From NCBI GenBank assembly GCA_017394515.1, contig JAFPXY010000041.1, forward strand, positions 1 to 64,000: a stretch of 64,000 nucleotides of DNA. Reading direction: 5' to 3'. Below, one piece after another: positions 50,806 through 60,474 of this stretch. The notes below the pieces were generated by a model. That model saw nothing but the letters and a program-made list of their open reading frames with translations. It ran no database searches and had not been told where the DNA came from. How positions within the stretch are numbered: the stretch's first letter is position 1; each line of letters begins with the position of its first letter. Position numbers and translations under genes: made by a program. The stretch is from Bacillota bacterium. GTDB lineage: Bacteria; Bacillota; Clostridia; Peptostreptococcales; Anaerovoracaceae.

Positions 50806-51648
50806 ATGAAAAAACCAATTCCTAAAATAGACATGTTCAAGAACTACGTTGGGCAGTTGGTATTCAGGATCTGCGTGTTCCTGTTTCTGGTCTGGGCGTA
50901 TTTCTTCAAACATGAGTATTTTGACCTGATAATCACCAAGAGTGAAGAACTCAAATGGGAGGCCATGGGTTTCACCGTTGAGGAGATGAAGAACATCCTC
51001 TACAGCCAGGCCAGCATCTGGTGGGTCTGGGCCATCTGGGCCATATTCATGCTTCACATGATCAGCCAGATGATCCCCGAGTCCAAGTACATCACCATGG
51101 GCTCTCGTAAGAACTTCGCCAAACACTATCAGCCCGTAGAGAACTTCGACAAGCTGGAGATGTACCAGTACGTACAGAGAAACAACCTGGGCGCAGTCTG
51201 GACTCTTCTGGCGTGGCTGGGTCTTAATGGCATAATCGGAGCACTCTACGTGTTCGAGATCATAGGCATCCCGGAACTGATACTGGTCACCGGAGCATAC
51301 TTCGTCTGCGACCTGATATGCGTTGTGATCTGGTGTCCCTTCCAAAGATATTTCATCAAGAACCGCTGCTGTGTAAACTGCAGGATCTTCAACTGGGGAT
51401 ACTTCATGATATTTACGCCCATGTTGTTTATAAGGAACTTCTTCACCTGGAGCTTATTCTTTACATCTGTGGTGCTGCTCATCAGGTGGGAGGTGACTCT
51501 CATAAGATATCCGGAGAGATTCTGGGAAGGCTCCAACAAGGTGCTCCAGTGTGAGAACTGTCAGGACAAGATATGCAAACAAAAGGGTATGAAACTCTTT
51601 GATGAACAAGGACATATAATTAAACTCAAAAAAGCAAAGGAGAATTGA
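50806..51648 (+). CDS. Cys-rich membrane protein of unknown function
   Basis: A 280-residue protein with about five membrane helices ([71 protein letters not shown] and [18 protein letters not shown]). Two cysteine clusters lie outside the helices: RCCVNCR (about residues 185-190) and CENCQDKIC near the C-terminus, which together could bind a metal or iron-sulfur cluster. I do not recognise the family. ATG 50806 follows GAAAGG at nine bases; the frame upstream lacks a ribosome site. It lies four bases before glnS. Confidence 0.75.
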   Translation: MKKPIPKIDMFKNYVGQLVFRICVFLFLVWAYFFKHEYFDLIITKSEELKWEAMGFTVEEMKNILYSQASIWWVWAIWAIFMLHMISQMIPESKYITMGSRKNFAKHYQPVENFDKLEMYQYVQRNNLGAVWTLLAWLGLNGIIGALYVFEIIGIPELILVTGAYFVCDLICVVIWCPFQRYFIKNRCCVNCRIFNWGYFMIFTPMLFIRNFFTWSLFFTSVVLLIRWEVTLIRYPERFWEGSNKVLQCENCQDKICKQKGMKLFDEQGHIIKLKKAKEN

Positions 51649-51652
51649 AGAA

Positions 51653-53314
51653 GTGGCTGAATCTTTGAATTTTATCCATCAGATAATCGAAAACGATCTG
51701 GAAACCAAAAAATACGGCGATAGCCCCATCATCACCAGGTTCCCGCCTGAACCCAATGGCTATCTTCACATCGGACACGCTAAGTCCATCTGCCTGAATT
51801 TCGGAACCGCCATCAAGTACGGCGGACTCTGCAATTTAAGATATGATGATACCAATCCGGTAAAGGAAGACGTGGAGTACATCGATTCCATCGAAGAAGA
51901 CGTAAGATGGCTGGGATTTACCTGGAATGAGAGACTTTGGGCTTCGGATTATTTTGATACCATGTACGAAGCAGCTGTAGAACTCATCAAGAGGGGCAAG
52001 GCCTATGTATGCGAGCTCACCCCTGAAGAGATGAAGGAATACAGAGGAACCCTCAAGGAACCCGGCAAAGAATCCCCCTACAGGAACAGATCCGTGGAAG
52101 AGAACTTAAAGCTCTTCGAGGAGATGAAGGAAGGCAAATACGCCGATGGCGAAAAGGTGCTTCGTGCCAAGATCGACATGGCATCTCCCAACATCAACAT
52201 GAGAGACCCCATCATCTATCGTATAGCACATGCAACTCACCACAATACCGGTGACAAGTGGTGCATCTATCCCATGTACGACTTCGCTCATCCCATCGAG
52301 GACGCCATCGAAGGGATCACTCATTCCATCTGCACCCTGGAGTTCGAGGATCACAGACCTCTCTATGACTGGGTAGTCAGAGAAGTAGGTTTCTGGCCTA
52401 ATCCTCCTCAGCAGATCGAGTTTGCAAGACTTAACATAACCAACACTGTCATGTCCAAAAGATTCCTGAAGAAGCTGGTGGACGATGGCATCGTTGACGG
52501 TTGGGACGATCCCAGAATGCCGACCATCGCAGGTATCAGAAGAAGGGGATATACTCCTGAGGCTGTCAGAAACTTCTGCGAGGAGATCGGTGTAGCTAAG
52601 GCCAACTCCACCGTAGATATCGCTCAGCTTGAGCACTGCGTGAGAGATGATCTTAAGGAGAGAGTACCTTCCAGAAACGTTATCTTCGATCCTGTGAAGG
52701 TCATCATTACCAACTATCCCGAAGGTCAGTCCGAGGAATGCGAGATCGAGAACAATCCCGCAGTACCCGAGATGGGAACCAGAAAGATTACCTTCTCCAG
52801 AGAGATCTGGGTAGACAGAGCTGACTTTGAGGAAGTACCTCCTAAGAAGTATTTCAGACTTTTCCCTCCTCAGGAAGACGGAAGGGACGGAAATGAAGTA
52901 AGGCTCAAGGGCGCATATTTCATTCGCTGCACCGGATATGCCAAGAATGAGGATGGCAGCATCAAGGAGATCTACGCGACCTATGATCCTGAGACCAAGT
53001 CCGGCATGGGCTTTGAAGGCCGTAAGGTAAAGGGCACCATCCACTTTGTGGACGCCAACAACTGCGTACCCATCAAGATTAGACAGTTCGGATATCTCAT
53101 GATCGAGGATCCTGAGAACCCGGGAAGAATGGTAGGAAATCCCAACTCCTTAACTGAAAGCATCTGCATGGCAGAGCCTTCTCTCAAGGATTGCGAGCCC
53201 GGAGATCGCTTCCAGTTCTTCAGACACGGCTACTTCAACGCAGAGCCTAAATATTATACTAAAGACAACCTTGTATTCAACGAGATCGTAGGACTCAAGT
53301 CATCTTGGAAATAA
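51653..53314 (+). CDS. glnS: Glutamine--tRNA ligase
   Basis: A 553-residue class I synthetase that charges tRNA-Gln directly. Motifs: [12 protein letters not shown] (HIGH), [28 protein letters not shown] GluRS/GlnRS core, and NTVMSKRFL as the KMSKS loop; the C-terminal anticodon-binding beta barrels are present ([19 protein letters not shown]). The start is GTG 51653 with AAAGGAGAATTGAAGAA upstream. Many Firmicutes lack GlnRS and use the amidotransferase route; its presence is informative for classification. Confidence 0.96.
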   Translation: MAESLNFIHQIIENDLETKKYGDSPIITRFPPEPNGYLHIGHAKSICLNFGTAIKYGGLCNLRYDDTNPVKEDVEYIDSIEEDVRWLGFTWNERLWASDYFDTMYEAAVELIKRGKAYVCELTPEEMKEYRGTLKEPGKESPYRNRSVEENLKLFEEMKEGKYADGEKVLRAKIDMASPNINMRDPIIYRIAHATHHNTGDKWCIYPMYDFAHPIEDAIEGITHSICTLEFEDHRPLYDWVVREVGFWPNPPQQIEFARLNITNTVMSKRFLKKLVDDGIVDGWDDPRMPTIAGIRRRGYTPEAVRNFCEEIGVAKANSTVDIAQLEHCVRDDLKERVPSRNVIFDPVKVIITNYPEGQSEECEIENNPAVPEMGTRKITFSREIWVDRADFEEVPPKKYFRLFPPQEDGRDGNEVRLKGAYFIRCTGYAKNEDGSIKEIYATYDPETKSGMGFEGRKVKGTIHFVDANNCVPIKIRQFGYLMIEDPENPGRMVGNPNSLTESICMAEPSLKDCEPGDRFQFFRHGYFNAEPKYYTKDNLVFNEIVGLKSSWK

Positions 53315-53331
53315 AAAGAAAGGAGAGACCC

Positions 53332-54915
53332 ATGTATAAAGACGGTAAATTCGTAATCGGCATGGCCGGCGACAAAGAAATATTAATCGAACCCAGAATG
53401 GCCAACCGTCACGGCCTTGTGACAGGAGCTACCGGTACAGGTAAGACCACCACTCTTAAGACTCTGGCAGAGTCATTCTCAGAGGCAGGCGTTCCGGTAT
53501 TCTTTTCTGATGTGAAGGGTGACCTTAAAGGCATGGCCAAGAATTATCCCGTTACCTTCTGGGATATCTACGGAAACGGCGGCATCCCCGCTAGGACCAC
53601 GGTATCTGAGATGGGTCCCATCCTTCTGGCCAAACTCATGGGCCTGAACGACACTCAATCCGACGTGCTTTCGGTAGTGTTCAAGATCGCTGATGACCAG
53701 GGGCTGCTTCTTATAGACACCAAGGATCTGAAGTCCATGATCCAGTATGTGGCTGACAACAACGCTGAGTTTGCACCCACCTACGGAAACGTTGCTCAGG
53801 CTACTGCAACCACCATCATCAGGAATATCGTCGCTCTGGAGACCAAGGGAGCGGAGAGCTTTTTTGCGGAACCGGCCCTGAACATCGCGGACTTTTTCGT
53901 AACCGGATACGACGGAAAGGGCATGGTAAACATCCTGGATGCTTCACAGCTGATCCACGATGCTACCCTTTATTCCACCTTCCTTCTCTGGATGCTCTCC
54001 GAACTCTTCGAGACCCTTCCTGAGATCGGCGATCCGGACAAGCCCAGAATGGTATTCTTCTTTGACGAAGCACATCTTTTGTTCAAGGATATCAACAAGG
54101 CTCTCATGGATAAGATCGAGCAGGTCATCAAGCTTATCCGTTCCAAGGGCGTCGGCGTTTACTTCATCACTCAATCTCCTAAAGACATCCCAGACTCCAT
54201 TCTGGCTCAGCTCGGAAACAAGATCCAGCATGGCCTGAGAGCCTATACTCCGGCCGATGAGAGAGTGGTAAGGACCGTAGCGGACACCTTCAGAGCTAAT
54301 CCCGAATTCAATACCTATGAGACCATCTTAGCTCTGGGAACCGGCGAAGCTCTGGTATCCACCTTAGGCCCGGACGGCATCCCTACGGTAGTCGAAAAGA
54401 CTAAGATCCTCGCTCCCGTCAGCATGGGCGTGGATATCACCGACGAGGAAAAGAAGCAGGCGGTACTCACCAACAACGCCTACCTGAGATACAACAACAT
54501 GTATGACAGGGATTCCGCCTATGAATTCCTTCAGAGACTCAACGAGAAAAAGACTCTCGAGAAGGAAGAAATGGCAGCTCAGATTGCCTTCGAGAAGGAG
54601 CAGGCAAAGATCTCTGCCACCGAAGCCAAGAAGGCTGAGATCGAAGCGAGAAAAGCTGAGAGAGAGGCGGAGAGAGAAGCCGCCCGTCTTCAGAAAGAGC
54701 AGGAGAAGGAACTCTTAAGACTTCAGAAGGAAGCAGAAAAGGAAGCTGCAGCCAGAAGAAAGGCCATCAAGCAGGTGGCTACCACTACGGCAGGATCCAT
54801 CGGACGCCAGATCGGTAAATCTCTGGGATCCGCAGGCGGATCAGCTACAAAGACCATCGGTGGAAACATCGGTGCTCAGCTGGCAAGATCCATCCTGGGA
54901 ACCTTCCTGAAATAG
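53332..54915 (+). CDS. HerA-like ATPase (DUF853 family)
   Basis: A 527-residue RecA-fold ATPase of the HerA/YjgR (DUF853) family, normal in length. Walker A GATGTGKTTTLKTL, Walker B MVFFFDEAHLLF, and QSPKDIPDSILAQLGNKIQHGLRAYTP, which carries the sensor and arginine-finger region. A charged coiled coil (about 400-490, RKAEREAEREAARLQKEQEK) and a Gly-rich end follow. The family is related to DNA-pumping HerA, but its cellular role is not known. GAAAGGAGAGACCC precedes ATG 53332, 17 bases after glnS. Confidence 0.9.
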   Translation: MYKDGKFVIGMAGDKEILIEPRMANRHGLVTGATGTGKTTTLKTLAESFSEAGVPVFFSDVKGDLKGMAKNYPVTFWDIYGNGGIPARTTVSEMGPILLAKLMGLNDTQSDVLSVVFKIADDQGLLLIDTKDLKSMIQYVADNNAEFAPTYGNVAQATATTIIRNIVALETKGAESFFAEPALNIADFFVTGYDGKGMVNILDASQLIHDATLYSTFLLWMLSELFETLPEIGDPDKPRMVFFFDEAHLLFKDINKALMDKIEQVIKLIRSKGVGVYFITQSPKDIPDSILAQLGNKIQHGLRAYTPADERVVRTVADTFRANPEFNTYETILALGTGEALVSTLGPDGIPTVVEKTKILAPVSMGVDITDEEKKQAVLTNNAYLRYNNMYDRDSAYEFLQRLNEKKTLEKEEMAAQIAFEKEQAKISATEAKKAEIEARKAEREAEREAARLQKEQEKELLRLQKEAEKEAAARRKAIKQVATTTAGSIGRQIGKSLGSAGGSATKTIGGNIGAQLARSILGTFLK

Positions 54916-54940
54916 AATTTAACTGATAGGGCCATTGAGC

Positions 54941-54978
54941 AGGAAGCCCCCACTTCTTTAAGTGGTGGGAGCAGGTCA
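54941..54978 (+). ncRNA. Orphan IS605-type right end / TnpB guide-RNA scaffold remnant
   Basis: The sequence AGGAAGCCCCCACTTC, loop TTTAA, GTGGTGGGAGCAGGTCAC resembles the 3' end of the RNA encoded with TnpB in IS605-family elements, where a GAAGCCCCCAC...GTGGGGG hairpin and a TCAC end lie next to the guide. No tnpB or tnpA is near. It may be a minimal relic or an unrelated hairpin; I rely on memory of the motif. Confidence 0.4.
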
Positions 54979-54993
54979 CCCATGAACCATTTC

Positions 54994-55022
54994 GGAGGCG
55001 TTCTTCGGAGGGCCTCCTTTGT
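54994..55022 (+). terminator. Probable terminator of the glnS-herA run
   Basis: GGAGGC (54994-54999) and GCCTCC (55012-55017) pair around a 12-base loop, followed by TTTGT. Confidence 0.55.
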
Positions 55023-55041
55023 AATTTGAAAGGACATCATT

Positions 55042-55587
55042 ATGGAATTGACTCAAGCGGTAAAAGAGAGAAGAAGCGTCAGAAAGTATGAAGAGCGCCC
55101 AGTGCCTCACGAAGTGATAGAGGAGATCATCGAGGCGGCAAGATATGCACCCTCATGGAAAAACACCGAGGTGCCGGGCTTTGTGCTGGTGGAGAGCCCG
55201 GAGCTTAAGAGCAAGTTGGCAAGCGGAGAATACAGCTTTGGATTTACCTTTAACAGAAAAGCCCTCATGAACGCACCTCAGGTCATGATCCTGACCTACA
55301 AAAAGGGCATATCCGGCTTCGAGAAGGACGGATCATATTCCACTCCCAAGGGAGAATTCTGGGAAGCCTTCGACTGTGGATCATCAGCCCAGACCTTCTG
55401 CCTTTTGGCCCACGAAAGGGGCATAGGAACTGTCATCCAGGGCTACTTCGATGATGCGAAGCTCGCTAAGTTGCTGGAACTTCCTGAGAATATCGGCGTA
55501 GGCGCCGTGATCCCCATGGGATACATCGGTGAAGACAATAAAGCCCCGAGACGTAAAGAAGTATCGGAGCTCCTGAGCTATAAATAA
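55042..55587 (+). CDS. Nitroreductase family protein
   Basis: A 181-residue FMN-dependent oxidoreductase. Motifs: RRSVRKYEERPVP at the N-terminus (FMN phosphate site), ARYAPSWKNTEVPGFVLV, GSSAQTFCLLAHERGIGTVIQG and GAVIPMGYIGE. It probably reduces nitro or quinone compounds or serves a metabolic flavin reaction using NAD(P)H. GAAAGGACATCATT precedes ATG 55042. It is alone between two terminators. Confidence 0.92.
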   Translation: MELTQAVKERRSVRKYEERPVPHEVIEEIIEAARYAPSWKNTEVPGFVLVESPELKSKLASGEYSFGFTFNRKALMNAPQVMILTYKKGISGFEKDGSYSTPKGEFWEAFDCGSSAQTFCLLAHERGIGTVIQGYFDDAKLAKLLELPENIGVGAVIPMGYIGEDNKAPRRKEVSELLSYK

Positions 55588-55592
55588 AAAAC

Positions 55593-55620
55593 AACCCCGA
55601 GGAGATCCTTCGGGGTTTTA
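55593..55620. terminator. Bidirectional terminator
   Basis: AACCCCGA (55593-55600) pairs with TCGGGGTT (55610-55617), with inner GGA/TCC pairs, A-run before and TTTTAT after. It lies between the convergent nitroreductase and YfcC genes. Confidence 0.75.
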
Positions 55621-55632
55621 TAATGTTCAAGA

Positions 55633-57030
55633 TCAATATCCCACAGCCAATCCGAAGAGCAGGATGGCGCTGGTAAGGGCTAGGTTGGCCAATTGGAATT
55701 TGATGGTCCAGCGGAACCATTTGGCGTAGTTTATATCCGCCAGCCCCAAGCCTATAAGTAAGGCCGCGTTGGTAGGATAGATAACGTTGGAAAAGCCATC
55801 TCCAAAGGCGAAGGCCACGATGCAAAGCTGAGATGAGATCCCGAAGATCTGGGCCAGAGGCACGATGAGGGGGATCAGCATGAAAGCTTTGGCTGAGCCG
55901 GAGCCGATGAAGAAGTTCATGCCCAGCACGATCAGGTAGATGAAAAGGATCACCGCCCATTTAGGCAGGTTGTCTGCAACTCCTACCGCTCCGTGTAGGA
56001 TGGTGTCCAGGATCTTGCCCTCTTCAAGGGTATACCTGATGGACGCAGCCATGAGGATCATGAGGACTGCCGGGAAGATGGCGACGACGCCCTTTCCGAA
56101 GTGCTTGATTAGTTCAGCTGGCTTCATGCCCGTCATGAGAGGCGATACTATGCCGGCTATGAGAAACATCAGAGCTACAGCTATCATTGTGAAGTCCTGG
56201 AGAGCCTTTATGAAGGTGGAGCAAAGAATGAAAACTATGCCAACGCCCACGATGATGGAGAAGGTCATAAGGGCGCGGCTCATTTTTTGATCCGGGGTGA
56301 ATTCATCAGCTGCCGCCGTTTCTGAAAGAGGCTTTTCGATCTTTTTGGCGTGGCTCCTGATGAAGAAGAGGAGCAGGGGGTAGATCAGGCAAAAGCTTAT
56401 CGCTCTCAGCCATACTCCCGAGAACATAGGAAGATCGGCCAGACTCTGGGCTACTCCCACGGTAAAGGGATTGAGCACGCCGGAGGCGAAGCCACAGCCT
56501 ACTGCCAGCAAGCTCATGGCCATGCCTGTCAATTGATCCCAGCCAAGGCTCACCGCCAGGGCTACAACTATGGGCACCATGGGTACGACCTCTTCGAAGG
56601 AGCCTACCAGAGCGCCTAGGGCCATGAAGACCAAGGTGACCACGGTCATGAGTCTGTAGCGGGAAGCGCCGTATCTGTGGGCTATGCCCTCCAGCATGTA
56701 GTTTAAGATGCCGCTCTTATCCAGACAGGTGAAGGCACCTCCGATGACCAGAAGAAAGATTATGATGGCGATGAGGGTGCCGGAGCCATTAGCTCCCAGC
56801 ACCAGCACCGGTGAAAGGATCCATTTCCAGAAGGGTATGCCTCCTTCCACATAGCTGAAACCGGCTTCTGTATCGATTATGGTATTTCCAGCGTCATTGA
56901 TGGTTCTGGCGTATTCGCCGGATGGCACTATGAAGGTCAGAATGTATGACAGCACCATGAGGCCGAAGATTACGGCCACCGCTGTTATGAAGGATCTGAC
57001 GCTGATGTCTATGGATACTTTGTTTTTCAT
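55633..57030 (-). CDS. YfcC family membrane transporter
   Basis: A 465-residue transporter with about 12 helices and re-entrant segments, of the YfcC/ArsB-NhaD superfamily often linked to basic amino acids or di- and tripeptides. Signatures: FIVPSGEYAR near the N-terminus, GAFTCLDKSGIL, LGALVGSFEEVVPMVPIVVALA, and FFIGSGSAKAFMLIPLIVPLA near the end. ATG 57030 follows AGGAGGTCTGATC; the upstream frame overlaps the peptidase gene. It starts two bases before the end of the M20 peptidase, so uptake and hydrolysis of a peptide-like compound are likely coupled. Confidence 0.9.
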   Translation of the reverse strand: MKNKVSIDISVRSFITAVAVIFGLMVLSYILTFIVPSGEYARTINDAGNTIIDTEAGFSYVEGGIPFWKWILSPVLVLGANGSGTLIAIIIFLLVIGGAFTCLDKSGILNYMLEGIAHRYGASRYRLMTVVTLVFMALGALVGSFEEVVPMVPIVVALAVSLGWDQLTGMAMSLLAVGCGFASGVLNPFTVGVAQSLADLPMFSGVWLRAISFCLIYPLLLFFIRSHAKKIEKPLSETAAADEFTPDQKMSRALMTFSIIVGVGIVFILCSTFIKALQDFTMIAVALMFLIAGIVSPLMTGMKPAELIKHFGKGVVAIFPAVLMILMAASIRYTLEEGKILDTILHGAVGVADNLPKWAVILFIYLIVLGMNFFIGSGSAKAFMLIPLIVPLAQIFGISSQLCIVAFAFGDGFSNVIYPTNAALLIGLGLADINYAKWFRWTIKFQLANLALTSAILLFGLAVGY

Positions 57031-57032
57031 GA

Positions 57033-58349
57033 TCAGACCTCCTGGATTATATATTTGTAGAAGTCTACGGCAGGTGCCAGACAACTAAGGTCTACGCTTT
57101 CGTTTAAGCCGTGGATGGACGCCATCTGCTGGTCATCGATCTTGAAGGGAGCGAATCTAATGCAGCAATCGCTCACTCTGGACATGTATCTGGCGTCGCT
57201 GGCGCCGGTCATGAGATAAGGTGCGGTGAGGACACCGGGAAATACTTCGTGGACCGCTTTCTCCACCAGTTTAAAGCCTTCACTTCTATAGTCAGATATC
57301 TCAGAGCTGAAGCCGGGATCCAGCACTTCAACTTCTATGTCGAATCTCCTGGCGTAGCGGCGGATCTCCTTGAGGCTTTCCTCAAGAGGCTGGTGGTGAG
57401 AGTAACGCATATTTCCTATGACGTAAGCTTCCTCGGGAAGCACGTTGTTACCCTCGGAACCGTGGCAGACCGTAAAGGCCAGGGTGGTCTTGATGAGAGA
57501 TGCCGCGGTGGGTGAAACGGATGCCATGACCTTGGTGAGTATGGGCCGGAACTTTTCGGGAGTCGCCATGAACTTGGCCTGAATGCCTTCCATGGTGGGC
57601 GCCAGACGTCTCAGCATCTCGCAGGTGACGGGCGAAAGTTCGGCCTTAAAGATGTCGTTCCTCTCGATGGCCGCCATGAACTTCCCGAGGCGGACCAGGG
57701 GAGTGTTTTTGCCGGGGGCCGAGGCGTGACCGCCGGAGGATCTGGCGATGAACTTGAGGTCTGCGCAGCCCTTTTCGCCTACGCCTATCATGGCGAAGGT
57801 GCCCTTGGCTCCGGAGATGGGCTCTTCCAGTATCATCCCGCCTTCGTCCAGAACCATGTCGAATCTTAAGCCTCTCTCTGCCATGAGGCTGGAGAGATAG
57901 TCAGCGCCAGAACCGTCGGTCTCTTCGGTGCAGGCGGATTCGAACCAGATGTCGTATTCCGGAACGAAGCCCTCGGCTGCCAGCTCATCGGCAGCCTTGA
58001 ACATGGCCCAAAGCTCGCCCTTGTCATCTATGGCTCCTCTTCCCCAGAGACGGTCTTCTGCGATCTCGCCAGAAAAGGGAGGGTATTTCCACTCTCCCGT
58101 GGCTTCCACCACATCGTGATGATTCATGAGAAGGAGCTTCTGTCCGGGTTTCTGTCCCGGCCAGCGCATGATGAAGCTGGCCTCGTGCTCTTCGAAGCTG
58201 CAGGCTCCAAAGATGTGAGGAAAGAGCGCCCTTAAGAGTTCGTGAAATTCGTAGAATTTGGTTTTGTCGGTCCCGCCGTATTCCGAGACGGTCTCGTGAC
58301 GGATCATGCGGGCCAGATCTTTTGCATATCTGTTGGTACGGTCATCCAT
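57033..58349 (-). CDS. M20 family metallopeptidase
   Basis: A 438-residue zinc peptidase of the M20 group. Metal and catalytic residues: His in LLLMNHHDVVEA, bridging Asp in LWGRGAIDDKG, the general-base Glu pair in CTEETDGSG, Asp in DMVLDEGG and the late His in IHGLNESVDL. A dimerisation domain (GEKGCADLKFIARSSGGHASAPGKNTP) sits in the middle. It cleaves small amide-bonded compounds such as dipeptides or acyl-amino acids in the cytosol. The start is ATG 58349 after AGGGAGGTGATCAA. It is upstream of the YfcC transporter gene. Confidence 0.93.
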   Translation of the reverse strand: MDDRTNRYAKDLARMIRHETVSEYGGTDKTKFYEFHELLRALFPHIFGACSFEEHEASFIMRWPGQKPGQKLLLMNHHDVVEATGEWKYPPFSGEIAEDRLWGRGAIDDKGELWAMFKAADELAAEGFVPEYDIWFESACTEETDGSGADYLSSLMAERGLRFDMVLDEGGMILEEPISGAKGTFAMIGVGEKGCADLKFIARSSGGHASAPGKNTPLVRLGKFMAAIERNDIFKAELSPVTCEMLRRLAPTMEGIQAKFMATPEKFRPILTKVMASVSPTAASLIKTTLAFTVCHGSEGNNVLPEEAYVIGNMRYSHHQPLEESLKEIRRYARRFDIEVEVLDPGFSSEISDYRSEGFKLVEKAVHEVFPGVLTAPYLMTGASDARYMSRVSDCCIRFAPFKIDDQQMASIHGLNESVDLSCLAPAVDFYKYIIQEV

Positions 58350-58367
58350 TTGATCACCTCCCTAAAA

Positions 58368-59099
58368 CTAGATGGTTATTATATAATCGGTCAAAAGACC
58401 TCTGATGAACAAAAAATACACGCCGAAGGCTATGGCCATGTAGGGCACCATGGGTCTGGTCTCGCGAAGCTGGACCTTGCCGCGGATCAGCAGATATCCC
58501 AGGTGAAGACCTGAGAGCAGGGTGCTCAGTATGAAGATGATGAGCACACCATAGAGGCCTGTTAAAAAGCCTAAAGCGGTGATGAGTTTGATGTCGGCTC
58601 CTCCCAGGGCCCATTTTTTGTAAATGGCTCTGGAGATTAGCGCTATGGCAAGCATGAGAACCAAGCCTGCTGCCATGCCCAGGAGGCTGTCATATATGGC
58701 GTGACGGTGGTAGACGGCCATCTTCTGGGGAAGGAGGCCGAGACCTGTGATCACCAGAAGCATGATGAGCTGATCCGGCACGATCATGTACTTAACGTCA
58801 GCTATTGACATGAGGATCAGAAGCCAGAGGGCTATCAGGAAGGCCGGCGTAGCGGCTGGATCTTTGATTCCTAAGAATATGCCGCAGGCTATGAAGAGGC
58901 CTGTGAAGACGTACTTGTAGGGCACGGACTTGATCCTCTGGGTTGTGGGATGGAGAAGTTCCTCCGTGGGTTCCTCGCCGTAGTCCGTGAGCCACCTGCC
59001 GGGCAGATGGTTAAAGACGTAAACCGCGCTGTTTCCAAGGAGTACGCCTGCAACTATGGCCAGCACGCAGGTTATTAAGATTTTGATGGGTAAAGTCAT
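58368..59099 (-). CDS. Prepilin peptidase (A24 family)
   Basis: A 243-residue membrane aspartic protease with about seven helices. The catalytic Asp pair is visible: D in SIADVKYMIVPDQL and D in GGADIKLITA (the GxGD-type motif). The N-terminal methylase domain with its zinc Cys pairs is missing; the stretch YVFNHLPGRWLTDYG looks like a reduced form of it. It would trim type IV prepilin-like leaders, but no pilin genes are in the window. ATG 59099 (GAAAGGAAAAGAA upstream) is chosen over an in-frame start 14 residues earlier. Confidence 0.85.
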   Translation of the reverse strand: MTLPIKILITCVLAIVAGVLLGNSAVYVFNHLPGRWLTDYGEEPTEELLHPTTQRIKSVPYKYVFTGLFIACGIFLGIKDPAATPAFLIALWLLILMSIADVKYMIVPDQLIMLLVITGLGLLPQKMAVYHRHAIYDSLLGMAAGLVLMLAIALISRAIYKKWALGGADIKLITALGFLTGLYGVLIIFILSTLLSGLHLGYLLIRGKVQLRETRPMVPYMAIAFGVYFLFIRGLLTDYIITI

Positions 59100-59180
59100 T
59101 TCTTTTCCTTTCTCATATCCGATTTCTTCCCCTGATTTCATAAATATATTACCATAGTACGAAAGTTAAAACAATAAAGT

Positions 59181-59209
59181 TTGCCAACCTTGTGTTAATG
59201 TGATAAAAT
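59181..59209 (+). promoter_or_regulatory. Promoter of truA-dCMP deaminase-tagO
   Basis: TTGCCA (59181-59186), 17 bases, TAAAAT (59204-59209). The ATG at 59220 is only ten bases after the -10, leaving a leader of four bases or fewer, and no ribosome-binding site is present. Confidence 0.7.
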
Positions 59210-59219
59210 ATATAGGATA

Positions 59220-60002
59220 ATGGAGAAGAATTTTTTGCTGAAAATCGCATATGACGGATCCTGCTTCAGTGGCTGGCAGAGACAACCGGACAAGAGGACC
59301 GTCCAGGGAGTACTGGAGGAAGTCCTGTCCGAGTACACGGGAGTGGACGTGAAGCTCAACGGTACTTCAAGGACCGATGCCGGAGTCCATGCCCTGGGTC
59401 AGTGCGCCTCTTTTAAGGGAGATTTCAGGATACCGGCGGAGAACCTGAAGAAGGCCGTAAACGACCGCATGGGCGGAGGAATGAATCGCAAAAATCCCGT
59501 AGGCGACTGCGTGATCCTGGAACTGGACGAAGTTGATCCGGACTTCCACGCCCGCTTCGACTGCAAGGGTAAGACCTACCGCTACGTTATAAACAACAGG
59601 CCGGAGCGAGATATTTTCAGAAGAAATTATTGCTATTGGATACCACAGAGGCTGGACGTGAGTGCCATGAGGGAGGCAGCGGAGTTCATAAAAGGAACTC
59701 ACGACTTCAGGGCTTTTCAGGCCTCGGGCGGTAACGAAAGGGAGACCACCGTAAGGACCATCAGCGCCTTGGAAGTGCTGGACCTTAGAAATGAAGAGGG
59801 TGCAGGAGACGTGATCATCGAAGTCACAGGAGACGGCTTCCTCTACAACATGGTGAGGATCATTACAGGAACCTTGGTGGAGGTGGGGCTCGGTAAGCGC
59901 GAAGCCCTTTCAGTAAAGGATACAGTCGAGAGTATGGACAGGACCAGAGCAGGGCACACGGCACCTGCGGAAGGCCTGTACCTTAAGGAAATATATTTTT
60001 AG
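59220..60002 (+). CDS. truA: tRNA pseudouridine synthase A
   Basis: A 260-residue enzyme that forms pseudouridine at positions 38-40 of the tRNA anticodon stem-loop. Motifs: IAYDGSCFSGWQRQP, catalytic Asp in GTSRTDAGVHALGQ, FHARFDCKGKTYRY and GDGFLYNMVRIITGTLVEVG. The length is standard. The promoter sits so close to the ATG that the transcript should be leaderless or nearly so. The next gene starts nine bases after the stop. Confidence 0.95.
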   Translation: MEKNFLLKIAYDGSCFSGWQRQPDKRTVQGVLEEVLSEYTGVDVKLNGTSRTDAGVHALGQCASFKGDFRIPAENLKKAVNDRMGGGMNRKNPVGDCVILELDEVDPDFHARFDCKGKTYRYVINNRPERDIFRRNYCYWIPQRLDVSAMREAAEFIKGTHDFRAFQASGGNERETTVRTISALEVLDLRNEEGAGDVIIEVTGDGFLYNMVRIITGTLVEVGLGKREALSVKDTVESMDRTRAGHTAPAEGLYLKEIYF

Positions 60003-60011
60003 GAGGCAGAA

Positions 60012-60458
60012 ATGGCAAGACCAAGCTGGGACGAATACTACATGAAGATGGCGGAGCTGGCAGCTACCAGATCCACCTGCCTTAGAAGAAACGTGGGCGC
60101 TGTGATCGTCGTAGACAATCACGCGGTAGCCACGGGATATAACGGTGCTCCCAAGGGAGTCAAGCACTGCGCGGAGATCGGAGGCTGTCTGAGACAGAAA
60201 CTGAACATCCCTTCAGGACAGAGACACGAGCTTTGCAGGGCGCTCCACGCTGAGCAGAACGCCATCATCCAGGCGGCGGCCATGGGCCACGCTGTAGAGG
60301 GAGGCACCATCTACGTTACCCATCAGCCTTGCGTTATTTGCGCCAAGATGATAATAAACGCCGGTATCAAAAGGATCGTCGTGAAGGAAGGATATCCAGA
60401 TGATATGTCCAAAGAGATCCTTGAAGAAGCCGGACTCAAGGCAGTTATGCTTGATTAA
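60012..60458 (+). CDS. Deoxycytidylate (dCMP) deaminase
   Basis: A 148-residue zinc enzyme that turns dCMP into dUMP for thymidylate supply. Zinc and catalytic motifs: HAEQNAI (H-A-E) and QPCVICAKM (PCxxC), with a second His/Cys pair ([10 protein letters not shown]) for the structural zinc. ComEB-like competence proteins share this fold. TTTTTAGGAGGCAGAA precedes the ATG. It lies between truA and the phosphotransferase gene in one transcript. Confidence 0.93.
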   Translation: MARPSWDEYYMKMAELAATRSTCLRRNVGAVIVVDNHAVATGYNGAPKGVKHCAEIGGCLRQKLNIPSGQRHELCRALHAEQNAIIQAAAMGHAVEGGTIYVTHQPCVICAKMIINAGIKRIVVKEGYPDDMSKEILEEAGLKAVMLD

Positions 60459-60474
60459 GAAAAAGGGCAATATT

